A stretch of DNA of 47,855 nucleotides from Daldinia sp. FL1419. Lineage: Eukaryota > Ascomycota > Sordariomycetes > Xylariales > Hypoxylaceae. A program made the position numbers and the translations under genes. The notes beneath the pieces are model-generated. The model worked only from the letters and a program-made list of their open reading frames with translations. It ran no database searches and was not told the origin of the DNA. The stretch covers positions 1-47,855 of the forward strand of contig MU623523.1 of assembly GCA_025201765.1 (NCBI GenBank), read 5' to 3'. Below are positions 21,358 to 32,643 of this stretch, one piece after another. Every line of letters starts with the position of its first letter. Position 1 is the stretch's first letter.

Positions 21358-23244
21358 ATGTGGTGTCTCAGTCACTGTCTTCCGATAAGCAAGAGATGGG
21401 AAAAATGGTCTACTAACAGGAACGAGAATTTGAGGCGTACGGAACAATTCTCATATTCATCCGTCCCGCTTCGTGTCCAGCGCTACGGCTTTAGCAGCTT
21501 GAACCCGAGTGATCGAAAATCCAATTCAACGACTGCCAGTACGATTCGGTTACTTAGGATACTCCCGAGAACAGCGAATGGTCTACTTGCGTGTCGCATT
21601 CGGTCCGTCGACTTGGGTACGACAACTGCGAAATACGATGCCATTTCGTACACCTGGGGACATACAATAGAAGACGGGACTATTAGCAGCAATAAGGATG
21701 AGAAGAATGAAAGTATCATATGCAACGATAAATGGCTATTCGTAGGAAAAAACCTCTTCGATTGCCTGGTGCAGCTTGAGAGGAATGGCCTTCACTATGA
21801 CCGAGACCTTTGGGTCGATGCGATATGCATTGATCAAAACGACAATGATGAGCGCAGCCAGCAAGTCAGTATCATGGCGGATATATATGGATCGGCGGAG
21901 TGTGTGATTGTCTGGCTAGGCGTTGCTGACAAGTTCACACAAAAAGCATGGGAGTTGATAGAAAGACTGAGCCGGCTAACAGATGATGGTATGCTTGGAA
22001 TCAATCTTCAGGAATTCGGCAGCGCGCATGATAATAACTTATTGGGGTGTTCAATATCAAGGGAGCACTGGAGGGCACTCGCATCGTTATTTGGGAGAAG
22101 ATGGTTCACACGAGCATGGGTCGTCCAGGAGCTCATTTTAGCTCGTAGAACGACGATCCTATGTGGTGATTATATCTTCAACTGGAAAGAGATGGTTCGC
22201 GTATCGCATTTCCTGTCGAAACGAACGTCTGCAAACACATTCAGGCAACACCTCTTTGATGGCATTGATTATCGTACACTCTCATATAAAAACCCTACGA
22301 AACTAGATGCGATACAAAAAGATATCCATACCAGATCTGGTAACATTCTTCTTCACACTCTGGTCAGATGCCGTAGCTACGATGCTACAGAGAAACACGA
22401 TAAAGTATACTCAATTCTTGGCCTTCCTAATTGCCGAATCTCTGATGGCTTAGAATTTTATCCGGATTACAATGAGAGCGCCGTAAAGCTATATACGAAT
22501 GTGGCCAAGTATATTATCAAGACCTCGGAAGACCTGCACATCCTCGCTCATGCTGAAGGTAATAATTTTAGGCAAACCGAAGGGCTACCAACGTGGGTAC
22601 CTGATTGGAGTGTGAAGGAAGATCTTGGCCTCAGAATCACTGGATATACCAGATATAATGCTGCCGGTACGCTATCATGCTTCGAGAATATCCAGGATGG
22701 TGACAAGTTGGTTTTACATGGATTCGAACTTGATACTATTACCCGTATAGGAAAGACGAAAAAGGAGGTAAATAACACCAGGGATTGTAGAGACTGGTTA
22801 GACTTACGTGATGAGCTTCAACGGGAGTATCCCGCCAGAGGAGTTAAGGACGCCTTCTGGAGAACCCTACTTATTGACACAGATCCGTCTACGAGAGTAC
22901 CAATCAGGCAACCATGGGAGAATTCCTTCTACGTTTGGATGGGAATATACGATGAGAAGCCATCGGAGTTCGAAAGGCATATGGCTACCCAGTATGAAAC
23001 CTCATTTACCCACTCCTTAAACCTACGCCTCTTTAGGACGGCTCAAGGGCATTTGGGTTGCGGTACTTCGTCTTGCAGCAAAGGTGACTCAATTTGGATA
23101 GTTCAGGGTTCAAGGGTACCTCTAATTCTTCGACCGGTGCCGCAGGTGGCGACTTATGAGCTTGTTGGAGGGACGTACATCCATGGGTTTATGCAAGGAG
23201 AAGCATTGGGCGGTCAGAAATTCCGGAACTTTACTTTGGTTTAA
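21358..23244 (+). CDS. HET-domain (heterokaryon incompatibility) protein
   Basis: An intron-less 628-residue protein with a HET domain (PF06985) in its first half. The three conserved blocks are YDAISYTWG at 93-101, LWVDAICIDQNDNDERSQQV at 151-170 followed by IMADIY, and RRWFTRAWVVQE about residue 245-260. HET proteins act in fungal allorecognition, where the domain (TIR-like) triggers cell death when activated. The long C-terminal part carries no other domain I recognise; its end (WIVQGSRVPLILRP, then YIHGFMQGEAL) is typical of the large HET-only family. The reading frame looks intact. The first ATG is used. Confidence 0.92.
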   Translation: MWCLSHCLPISKRWEKWSTNRNENLRRTEQFSYSSVPLRVQRYGFSSLNPSDRKSNSTTASTIRLLRILPRTANGLLACRIRSVDLGTTTAKYDAISYTWGHTIEDGTISSNKDEKNESIICNDKWLFVGKNLFDCLVQLERNGLHYDRDLWVDAICIDQNDNDERSQQVSIMADIYGSAECVIVWLGVADKFTQKAWELIERLSRLTDDGMLGINLQEFGSAHDNNLLGCSISREHWRALASLFGRRWFTRAWVVQELILARRTTILCGDYIFNWKEMVRVSHFLSKRTSANTFRQHLFDGIDYRTLSYKNPTKLDAIQKDIHTRSGNILLHTLVRCRSYDATEKHDKVYSILGLPNCRISDGLEFYPDYNESAVKLYTNVAKYIIKTSEDLHILAHAEGNNFRQTEGLPTWVPDWSVKEDLGLRITGYTRYNAAGTLSCFENIQDGDKLVLHGFELDTITRIGKTKKEVNNTRDCRDWLDLRDELQREYPARGVKDAFWRTLLIDTDPSTRVPIRQPWENSFYVWMGIYDEKPSEFERHMATQYETSFTHSLNLRLFRTAQGHLGCGTSSCSKGDSIWIVQGSRVPLILRPVPQVATYELVGGTYIHGFMQGEALGGQKFRNFTLV

Positions 23245-23658
23245 AGATATTGTGATATGATGAATTATGGATGATTGTAAAATATTATATATAAACGGTC
23301 TATGGATAGAAGATTGGATATATGGATTAGGGGCTTTGGATGGAGTACTCGGGGGATAGCCATGGTCGACACGGCTATTTTGGATCGGCGTCTTTTCTTT
23401 CGGCTGTTAGTGAGCTTTCCTTTTCTTTTTTATCTTTTTCTTTTTTTTCTCTCTTTTCTTTACCTCTTCATTTTTTTTTTCGGCTCAACTTTTGGATATA
23501 TATAGGTACCTACCTAGGTACCTAGATAAAATGGGCGGGATAATCGTTATGTCCACCATCTTATCTCCAAATAGATCAGCGTGTATACTAAAGAATGAAC
23601 AACTACTCCTATATAGGATTCGTATTTTCCTAGGCATCTTGCAACATAATTCTTCTTA
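23245..23658. other. Intergenic between convergent HET and oxidase genes
   Basis: It contains a C/T-rich stretch with oligo-T (23414-23482) and the palindromic run AGGTACCTACCTAGGTACC (23504-23523). No gene is seen. Confidence 0.55.
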
Positions 23659-26345
23659 TTATATAGCTGGTATCTCATTGGGGTCCTAGTTTAATCACTA
23701 CCGTCCGGCGTTAGCTTCCCCAAGGAAAAACGACAATATAGAAAAGTTACTTACAACATCAATCCATCTAGCCATCCACTTCTCAACCGTCGCCTTGGCC
23801 TCGTCGACTAAGCCGAGCTCTGCGTATTTTCATGTTAGCGGGTACGTGAACGATGCGGGTAGGGTAGAAAGATAGGAGGTATGTAATAACGAGGCAAAAA
23901 AGTAGCTGCACTTACCGAGAAGCAGCTGCACGCCACCACGAATTCCGGACTCGAGCGCTGATGCAATCCACGCATGTGTGTAAGACGTCTGTTCGCCGAC
24001 GAATATCATCTGTAGGTAGCGAAAAGTTTTGCGTAAGTTCTGGGTATAGGACATAGTAATAAAAAGGAGGGTAAGGGGGACCCTACGTACATTATTATAC
24101 GTCTTGAAGTACTCTGGTAGATACAACTGATGCATCCCCACCGTCGGATTCGCCCAACTTCCTCCCTCGTACGGATCCAGCATCCAGCAACGCCTATTAT
24201 ACTTGCCTGTGTACTCGTCGTAAGCGACCTGTCCGTGTATCTCCGCCATAGCATCGATCATATACTGCACGTGCTCCTCCTCGGGGACCGAAACCCAGCG
24301 CACGCCCCAGTCGCCCGAAGCGTACGAAGCTAGTACCGTGGCAGGGCCGGTGCAGTTTAGGCAGTAGGAGGGATAGCAGATTGATCCGACGCCGGGGATG
24401 TCGGTGGTCGTGGAACAGCCGCCGAAGATGGGGTTGGGGAAGTGTTCCCAGAAACGGGTTTTGTATTCCAAGGCTACTTTGCAGGCTGATGTGAAGGGCA
24501 TCTTTTGGATTGCGTTGGAGATTGTTGTAGGGAGATCTGGGCTCAGTTAGCCACTTGGGGGGGGAGGGGGGGCAATGAGCGCATAGGATAGGCTTTACAT
24601 GGGAGCCGCATCTTCTTGACGATGGAGAATGGGAGTGCGAAGATAGCGTAGTCGTACGAAGCGTTGCGAAATACCGTATCGGTATAATTGTCCCGCCATT
24701 GTAAGTTGACTTTTTGCGATTCACCTAGCCATTCTACGCGCTCGATCTTGCGGTTCATGAAGGTTACATTGTCGACGAGTGGGTGGAACGACTCTGGAAG
24801 CCGACTTAAACCTAGATGGTACTGTAAATAAACGGTGGGCTTTAAAGGGGTATGATGATAGGTACCTCCATCTATGGTCTTCCAACTCGTCGCGTTGAAA
24901 TACACGTTATCGTAAATCTATGTGGATAAGTCGATATGGGCTGGAAGTATTACATAGAGTTCAACTTACCGCGTCCCAGAACGAGGTTGCGTCACCACCG
25001 AGTACATCCGTGTCGTTCAAAGTTGCGTTGAGATAGTTCACCATATAAGCAAACTCAGACCTATTCGTGGTCGGATATTAGCAACTGCATTGCCTCACTG
25101 TCTAGGGCGACTATGAAAAGGGGTTGGAAGAGTGCTGGGAATATGAGGTCCACGGGAACAATGTGGCTTGAAGACTTACCAAGTGTCACCACCAAGCCCT
25201 CCAAGTCCATTGACTACGACCAAGTTAATAACCACACCAACGTTACCGGTATAGAGGCGGCCCCTTACCTAAAAAGTCCTTATGAGCCTTGAAAGTGTTA
25301 GCAGCCAGCTCAACCATAAACGTTTGATTCGAAATAATCGCGTTTCTCTTGTCGGACAATGCGTCCGTAGACGGATCCATGGGATACGAAACCGCCAAGG
25401 ACGTGTTTGCTCGGGTTTGAGCCACGGTAGGCGGTAGTCCCGTATCCAGTTTGATACCATTGTAGTAGTATAACCCGTTGAGGTTTGTTTGAACCCAAGG
25501 AATAAAGTCGACGCTAAAGTTCTTGTCGTGATTGTTAAGTGAGTTCATCTCACTAGCGAGCTGGAATACCTATGCCCTGTTAGTTGAGCGGGACCAGGAT
25601 TCTCTATGTCGACTCGACTCACCATTTGATGATCTGTGATATTATAAGTTTCATTCGAAATCTTTATAGCTTCGGGGAACCGCATAGGACCCATCTCCTG
25701 ATACGAATAATCAAATGGCCCCCCGGAGAGGTACTCAGTGTGCACCCTACCACCGAGACGTTGGCTAGCCTCAATAATTTTCACATTCGTCAGTCCAGCC
25801 TGATGTAGAACTAGATATGTCATCAATCCTGACATTCCGGCCCCAACGATAGCTATATCTTTCGACTTGGCCTCTGCAACAACTACAGCACTGGTTTCTT
25901 TATTCTTAAGCAACTCGACGCCGTCAAACCATGGGCCCCATGCGTCGATGCCATTGGCGTTCGTCATCTCAATGCTGTTAGCACCACGTCTCCTTAATTT
26001 CCTCCCACTTAGTCGTTGGGGCTCGCTGTGGCCGACGAGTTGTCCTCGTTCGTCCCACGCCGAAATACATCCATCGAATCCTGCATCGTTTGGTAGAAAC
26101 CAAATCAATCGTGATTCTTTGGTACCCGTGGTTTGGCCTAGAGTATGATGTGCCTCGGCGTGTTGTGCATTGTCACAGCGACCATAAGAGTACGTTATAA
26201 CGCCTTTGATAAGATCGTCAAAAGATATATGGACATTAGCAAGGCCTGAGTTGAGATCTGAACGGGTTTCGAGTTGTATTGGTAGACGAGAGGCGGAGAC
26301 AAGTACCGCCTGGCTCGCCAAAGTAGCGAGAGTTAGCCAAAACAT
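23659..26345 (-). CDS. Secreted flavin amine oxidase / L-amino-acid oxidase
   Basis: I rebuilt ten exons: 25623-26345, 25269-25569, 25180-25213, 24970-25060, 24866-24917, 24599-24811, 24091-24536, 23916-24009, 23755-23819 and 23659-23685. All junctions are GT-AG and in phase, giving 681 residues. The N-terminus is a signal peptide (MFWLTLATLASQAVLVSA). The FAD-binding dinucleotide motif is IVGAGMSG at 166-173, followed by EASQRLGGRVHT and MGPMRFP. The C-terminal FAD block reads MIFVGEQTSYTHAWIASALESG. This is the fungal L-amino-acid oxidase family, which yields 2-oxo acid, ammonia and hydrogen peroxide. The last exon (DPNEIPAI) is less sure; without that splice the protein ends 18 codons past exon 9. 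Intron 5 (24812-24865) is 54 bp and free of stops. Confidence 0.88.
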
Positions 26346-28100
26346 TGTTGCAACCAACGCTGTGAATGAGCGAAGCTACTAGCACGAAGTAAATTAAAAC
26401 TCATATTAACTGTTTTTACTATTATATATAGGTATATATATATATATATACATATATCCCAGATCTCCCCATGAGATAATACCATACTGACATGTACTGA
26501 ACCCCCCAATACCTGACGCCGTAAGAGGTGATATCGCATGCTTATTGAACCCGGAACAAAGCCTTACCTATCACAACCGTAATCACACATGGTCAAGCTG
26601 ATACAGAAAAGGGCGCGCGGTGGATTATGGTATGTAAAACATTACTGGCTAAGCCTCGTGGACCGCAGGATAGCTACAAGCCCATTCTAGTAGTGTCGCT
26701 CGAGGTGATTGCCAGATGTGGTAGGTGTCTACGAGAGCCAGAGATAACGGACACCGGCGGACGACACTAAACCGGGCAGGGAATTCACGGCGTTCGAAGG
26801 CTATAACATAAGCCGCCGTCGTCTTGACCGCCTGTAGTTGAGAGTTGTCATACACCTCAAATAGCCCTGTATTTAGCTCGTCAAGGGTCTCGTTGGGCAA
26901 GGCTGCGCGCCCTTGGCCGGAGTTAGTATCTTTAATGTTTACATATGTTACGTACATGCTGGTAAGCGTGCGCCCTCTGCGTCATTTCCGATCCATAGCT
27001 CAGTATCGGTTAGCCTAGGAATCCTGACATATAATCCTTAAGAGAATATCCGATCGGCTCAGATCGAATGTATGGGGTTGCGGTGCCGGTAAGCTGGTAA
27101 TGATACTCGGCTGGGTAATGATAAGCCGGGTATTACCGTGACATCGAGACTGTTAACTCCGCAGTGGCAGAATATGTTGAAATGTATGACGATAAGGAGG
27201 ATAGCATAAGATAACTCGTATGTCCTTTATCTGCTAAGACCGTGATATTAATAATAGTTTCAACAAACTGATATTCTGTTTAGTGTGCCTTGGCGTATGA
27301 TGGATGACTTGAATCTCACCAACCTGGTAATATGTCGGCTATATGCTAATAGAAATGTAATATCTCTGACTTTATTCCGAATCTACCTACTCGGTGATCT
27401 GGTCATCGTGGTGTTCGGGTAATAACTTACCGGGTAGGTAGCTTGGTCGGGATTGGTCGTATTTTTCGGGGTGAATCCGGGATTGTTATCTTGATATTTC
27501 GTATTTCCTTTCTTTGGAGAAAGATAAGTCGATAACAAGGTGACGATAAAGAAGAGGGGTTATAAAACTAATAAATTGGATATTAGAGCTGCGGTACACG
27601 GATCGACCTTTGTATAACGAGAAGTATAGATCACTTGAGCTTCCCCTCCTTGTCACCATGATGCCACAAGGTCACCGAGAATTCCAGGAAGGCTGCAATA
27701 CCGAATCTCTTGTAAGCTTGAGGACCAGCAACCGGATGCGTAGAAGGCTGACAAGAAGTGTCGTAAACGGCAGAGTGCATGCATACCAGAGGCATGGCTG
27801 AGCTGGAGAATCGCAACTGCAAGCCACCTATTCTCGGATATAGTAGGCCAGGGACATGCGGGGGAGCTCACGCCACCGTCCATCGAATTAACAATGAATC
27901 TCCTACTCTGTGGTCTTTCCAAGCTTTTTTTCAGATTCTCTTCTCATAGGGGTTGTGCTTTTTTCCAGCTATGATGGGTTTGATCGTAGAAAAAGCCTAG
28001 AAACGAGGCTGGTAGTATTGAGAACATTCATAAGTGTAGTTCTTCCCTACGCACTGGGGATAACCGCTTCAGACCTCTTCATCTCACAATCCCTCATGCA
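26346..28100. other. 1.75-kb gap with TA repeat, no firm gene
   Basis: It contains a TA microsatellite (26428-26452), a GTAATGATA-rich region (27090-27135) and a 13-bp inverted repeat (27383-27395 / 27429-27441). Open frames such as 26649-26957 (minus, 102 codons) have no recognisable domain. Promoters of the oxidase and of the STAND-type gene should lie at its two ends. Confidence 0.5.
27383..27441. repeat. Small inverted repeat, 13-bp arms
   Basis: CTACCTACTCGGT (27383-27395) faces ACCGGGTAGGTAG (27429-27441) with one mismatch and a 33-bp spacer. It may be a relic of a short palindromic element related to the TACCTA repeats elsewhere in the window. Confidence 0.55.
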
Positions 28101-28971
28101 ATGCCAGATCCATTTACACTAATAGGCGGCCTTGCAGCCGTTATGCAACTGGCTGGCACCGTAGTAAAACCAACAAAAGACTTACGTGTTTGCGTGCGCA
28201 CTATACGCTCTGCGCCTAAAGAAATCAGATATCTCATACTTGAAATTTCTATATCTACTGACCAACTATGCTACTTCCACGAGGTTGCCAACGAATCTGC
28301 AGCCTCCATAAGTGAGAATTCCAAGGCCAAACGAGCTGAACTGGTCCGAAAAATCCCAAGGTGGTGTAAATCTATTAGAAGAGGATTCGACGATCTCGTT
28401 CGGCGCTTTATCAATATTAATAGTCCTCTACTATGCAACCTATTCATGTTTGGAGGAGTGGGGGGAAGGAATGCGAATAGTGAAAAGCTGTACGTGATAT
28501 AATCGGATAGACTGATATTTCACTGCTAATCCTGTTAGTGAGATGCTCCAGGAAGGCCTTAAAAATTGGGTCGCTACGGCTAAGAAGTTGAGACACGAAT
28601 TGGCCGAGTACAAGAAGCGCAAATTGCCGTTGGTAGGTGATCCAGAAATGGCGCCCGAAGATTCATACACGATGAATGCGGGGGACATTGAAGAGGACAG
28701 TCGCCAGGTAGAACGATACGTTGTTAAAGCAATCCGGCCGTATGTCCGAAAAGAGGCTCTTCCAACAAACACAAGATCTTCGCGTCGAGGTCCACCAAAT
28801 CTAACAATACCAAAAGCTCAAGCGTCTAACCTACAAATTTGCCCAAGCCGACACAGGGGAATGCTCAAGACGAGGCTGTTAGAGAGCACAAAATACCTGG
28901 GCAGACTTTGAATGAAATGGTTGGTATGCGTGATAATCGTGCTCTCTATCTTACTAGGTTAGAGCTTTAAG
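28101..28971 (+). pseudogene. Broken STAND/NLR-type N-terminal domain gene
   Basis: The start (MPDPFTLIGGLAAVMQLAGTVV, then TKDLRVCVRTIRSAPKEI) has the form of the fungal STAND N-terminal domain found before NACHT/ankyrin or other NLR-like modules. Exons 28101-28489 and 28539 onward join through a 49-bp intron and continue with LKNWVATAKKLRHELAEYKKRK. Near 28780-28795 the sensible frame shifts: the original frame ends at 28911 with unrelated sequence. The shifted frame reads RSTKSNNTKSSS, meets TAA at 28827-28829, then continues PTNLPKPTQGNAQDEAVREHKIPGQ to 28971. One frameshift plus one stop, and no NACHT or repeat domain downstream, mark a decaying or truncated gene. A short functional form of about 254 residues cannot be excluded. 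Confidence 0.62.
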
Positions 28972-29052
28972 CAACATTGATACTGACTATATTCAAGGAG
29001 AAAATGAAGAAGAGCGAGCGCCGCCAAGAGCCGGGGATATAAATGGGCATTA

Positions 29053-29619
29053 GTGCTAGTGCCTAGAGAGCAACTTTCTGAAGGAAGCGTTAGGGTAAGG
29101 CATCGAGGCCACGGCGTGTTTTCGGTCATCAGCGAGTCGGCAGCAAAAGTAAGCAACCCGAATACGGGCTCAGGTGCCGTTATAGAAAACGAGGCTTCCG
29201 ACCAAGCCCCACAAACTATCAGTCAATCTCATATCCAAGAAGGAATTCAAGAGAAGCAACCGAAAGTAAGCGAACAAAGCTCGGGACCCGAAGAAACCGA
29301 GTTGCCCAAGTTATCCAAGATGAACCCTAGCGAAATATCACAAATTCCTTCATGTAGTTATCTGGACGGGCGGTCAGAGCGAGTGGGACCCATCAATAGC
29401 CTCAAAAACCTCATTAGCCAACTCAGCTGGAAGGCTCGGAAGCTAGCCACGACACTTGTATGTACATACATAGTGAGAACCCCGGTCTATATATCCCGGT
29501 GGCACCCTTTGGGGGGCCATGGTCAAGAAGGCGACCACGACGACCAAGGCCATAAATCACCCACTAGCTGGAAAAAAAAGAAAAGCAAAAAAAAAAGGCC
29601 GAGTTGGGGGAATTGTTAA
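29053..29619 (+). pseudogene. Open frame without ATG, possible remnant of the upstream gene
   Basis: A frame of 188 codons that opens without an ATG until MNPSEIS, about residue 90. It is Ser/Glu/Gln-rich, has a short hydrophobic piece (LATTLVCTYIV) and ends in a lysine-rich run (WKKKKSKKKRPSW). No family was recognised. Position and composition suggest it could be the tail of the broken STAND-type gene just upstream, or chance. Confidence 0.25.
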
Positions 29620-30423
29620 AGTGTCAAATTAATTATGTACCTATTTTGGCGTTCTGATTGGAGAATTATTTGAGGCTAAAGAAAATCATGAGGATAGTAC
29701 GAAATGATGGCGTCTGCGGTTGGATGAGAATGCTGGATTTTAAAGTCAAAGCATGAGAAATTCAATTATGCAGGTACAAAATTATTAAGATACCCAATGC
29801 GCTGGACCAATTTTGAACGGGATAAGGGACACATAAAAGGGTTCAGGGTTGTTATGCAAGTATTAATGGGGTATGTGGGACGTTGCAAGTAAGCCATGAT
29901 TGGCTAGAGGAGTATTCAACTAGCTCAGTGCTGCCCCTGACTACCGAGAAAAGCGGGCTAAAAATGTCCCAATTCATAATTAAAAACAAAAAAAAATATT
30001 AACTAGACAGGGTTTAAACCCAAGAGCGATCATCTCTAAATGGAACTCCCTTTTTTAGATCCCCGACTCGTTTTTTGATAATTTCTAATTCTCTACTGAC
30101 GAGCTTCTTTTTTTGAAGTTGCCCGTTGTCCATTCGTTAGGGAGTAACCTAGATATTTGATCTTATTCAAAATGTCTTCAAGATATTCCTTACGTGCAAC
30201 TCCTAGGTATGTAACTATATTTTCATGTTGGTATACTCTTTTATATATATATATATAAAGAAAAACAAACACAAAACAAAAAAACAAAGGGGAGATTTGA
30301 GACGGGTGCGCTGAGGAAAATGGCGGTGTTGACGATGGTTTATTAAACGCGCCATAAAATGGCGACTGCGAAGGAGACTTTTTACTAATTCTTCGGGTTA
30401 GGAAAAAGGAACTATTCGACGGT
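29620..30423. other. Intergenic region and ERG4 promoter
   Basis: It has oligo-A runs near 29985 and 30270-30290, a TA microsatellite (30242-30258), and, 60-75 bp before the ERG4 ATG, a CGCCAT-AAA-ATGGCG inverted repeat (30350-30364) with another ATGGCGG at 30319-30325. No gene is seen. Confidence 0.5.
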
Positions 30424-32201
30424 ATGGTTGAGACACCTGGTCGCGCGACGCGACGCAAGTCTCAATTCCCTTCCATTGCGGATGGCGCATCCGATGATGG
30501 CGACTCGAGTTCTGCCGCTGAGACGAGGAGGTCTACGGGACCTACATCCGTACGTCGCCGTGGAGTTGGCAAGTTTGTTGAACACATGGATGATTCAGAC
30601 ACCGGGTCGAAAGAGGAAGAGTTCAGTCCCATCGCCAAGGAGAAGATCTCCACAGTTCTTAACGGCAACGGCAAGGTCGATATTAAGTCGGAGCCGATAG
30701 AAAATGCTTATTCTAATGGTCATGCCAATGGAAAGTCTAACGGGTATGCCAACGGGCACCTCAAAGAGCAAGTCGTCGACGGCTGGAAGCCGGGTATGGA
30801 TCCCAAGATCGATCATTCCGGTGTCTTCGAGTTTGGAGGCAGTTTTGGCACTCTTGCTCTCATGATTGGGTTTCCTATTCTTATGTGGTATATGTGGATC
30901 GGCGCAACTTACTACGATGGAAAATTTCCGCTGCCATTAGAGAGGGAGTCGATCGCAGACTTTGGCTGGCGCATGTGGAATCACGTTTATACCGGCGCTT
31001 TCCCTCACCTGCGAGCGTGGAGAATCTACTGGACCTACATCATCTTCGAGGCCGCCTGTTACTGTCTTTTGCCTGGTGTCTGGGGTTATGGAAAGCCTCT
31101 ACCTTTCGAAGGTGGCAAACAGCTCCGTTACTACTGCTCGGCGTATGCTAGCTTTTATTTCACTATTCTTGTCATAGCTGTGCTGCACTTTACCGGTTGG
31201 TTTAGGATCAATACCCTTCTGGATGAGTTTGGACCCCTCTTGTCCGTCGCTATTCTCTCTGGTTTCCTGGTCGCATTTGTTGCATACTTCTCGGCGTTGA
31301 TTCGCGGTGCTCAGCACCGAATGACTGGATACCCTATCTACGATTTCTTCATGGGAGCCGAGCTCAACCCGCGCATGTTCGGCATCCTCGACTTCAAGAT
31401 GTTTTACGAAGTGCGCATTCCTTGGTATATCCTATTTGGATTGACCTGTGCCGCTGCGGCTCGGCAATACGAGAACTACGGCTATGTCTCAGGCGAAGTT
31501 TGGTTCCTGCTCATGGCTCACTATCTCTACGCTAACGCTTGTTCCAAGGGTGAACAACTCATCATCACTACGTGGGACATGTACTACGAGAAGTGGGGGT
31601 TCATGTTGATCTTCTGGAACATGGCCGGAGTTCCCCTCTCTTATTGCCATTGTACCTTGTATCTTGCCAACCACCATCCCTCAGAATACGCCTGGAACAA
31701 GTATGCTCTAGCTATCCTTTTTATCCTGTATATTTCCGTGTACATCATTTGGGACCAAGCCAATGGGCAAAAAAACGCTTTCCGAGCCATGGAGCGCGGC
31801 AACCGTGAGAAGCGTTACGCTTTCCCTCCTCTTCCTTGGATCTACATCGACAACCCGAAGACTATCGACACGCAGACTGGTGACAAGCTGCTTGTGGACG
31901 GCTGGTATGGGTATGCGCGCAAGCTACATTACTCTTGCGACGCCTTCTTTGCTATCAGCTGGGGTTTGATTACTGGGTTTAGCAGCCCCTTCCCTTGGTT
32001 CTACCCCGTCTTCTTCTGCTGCATGATCGCGCATCGTGCCAACAGGGATATCGAGCGCTGCAGAACGAAGTACGGCGACGCCTGGAAAGAATACGAGAGA
32101 CAGGTACCATATTTGTTTATCCCGGTAAGCACCCATCAATTCACGAGAAGGATATTTCACTCTTCACACCATTATTAACTAGCCTCTAGTACGTCATCTA
32201 A
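30424..32201 (+). CDS. ERG4: Delta(24(24(1)))-sterol reductase
   Basis: Last step of ergosterol synthesis: NADPH-dependent reduction of the C-24(28) double bond in the ER membrane. Exon 1 (30424-32124) and a 12-base exon 2 (32190-32201) give 570 residues. The terminal exon encodes only YVI plus the stop, restoring the family end YLFIPYVI. After a charged cytosolic N-terminus with NG repeats (about residues 75-115) there are about eight or nine hydrophobic segments. Family landmarks are LNPRMFG, DFKMFYEVRIPW, WDMYYEKWGFMLIFWN, FRAMERGNREKRYAFPPLPW, LLVDGWYGYARKLHYSCD and HRANRDIERCRTKYGDAW near the C-terminus. LLVDGWYGYARKxHY matches the ERG4/ERG24 reductase signature; the whole fits ERG4 better than ERG24. 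The position of the first ATG agrees with homologue length. Confidence 0.94.
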
Positions 32202-32643
32202 TCTTTTGAAAATTATCGTTCGGTAATATCCTTCAACCCATTGGATTCTATTCCATAGACGCTGGGCGCAACAACGCATGAGTAGAGCTTGCAGCCGCTA
32301 GCAATTTTTCTATCTGTATATACTTGAGAACGCCACCCTACAACCTTTTAAAATCGGCCGCAAGCCAGCTAGCAAGAGAAACATGAATGAATGGTGATGG
32401 AAGCACGCTACAAATGAACGAAGCTGGGAAACCCTAAAGTAACGCCGCTATGACGGCCCCTAATATAAATGAAATAACCGAATTCCATATTTGCTCCATT
32501 AGATAGGTATGTGCGATGCTATGCCTGTTGTCGTTATCTATTGCCGCGACTAATCTATGTGCCATGTAACATGCCAATTAGTGATAGTAAAATACACGTT
32601 ATGATATTCTTTGAGTCTTGAGTATTTTATAATATACCGCTCA
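32202..32643. other. Convergent 3' region of ERG4 and DPB2
   Basis: It holds both 3' untranslated regions. The AT-rich tail near 32585-32640 probably contains the DPB2 polyadenylation signals. No gene is seen. Confidence 0.5.

Noticed and set aside
26649..26957. 102-codon minus-strand frame upstream of the oxidase
   Set aside because: No recognisable domain or partner exon, so not supported as a gene; it may still be a remnant.
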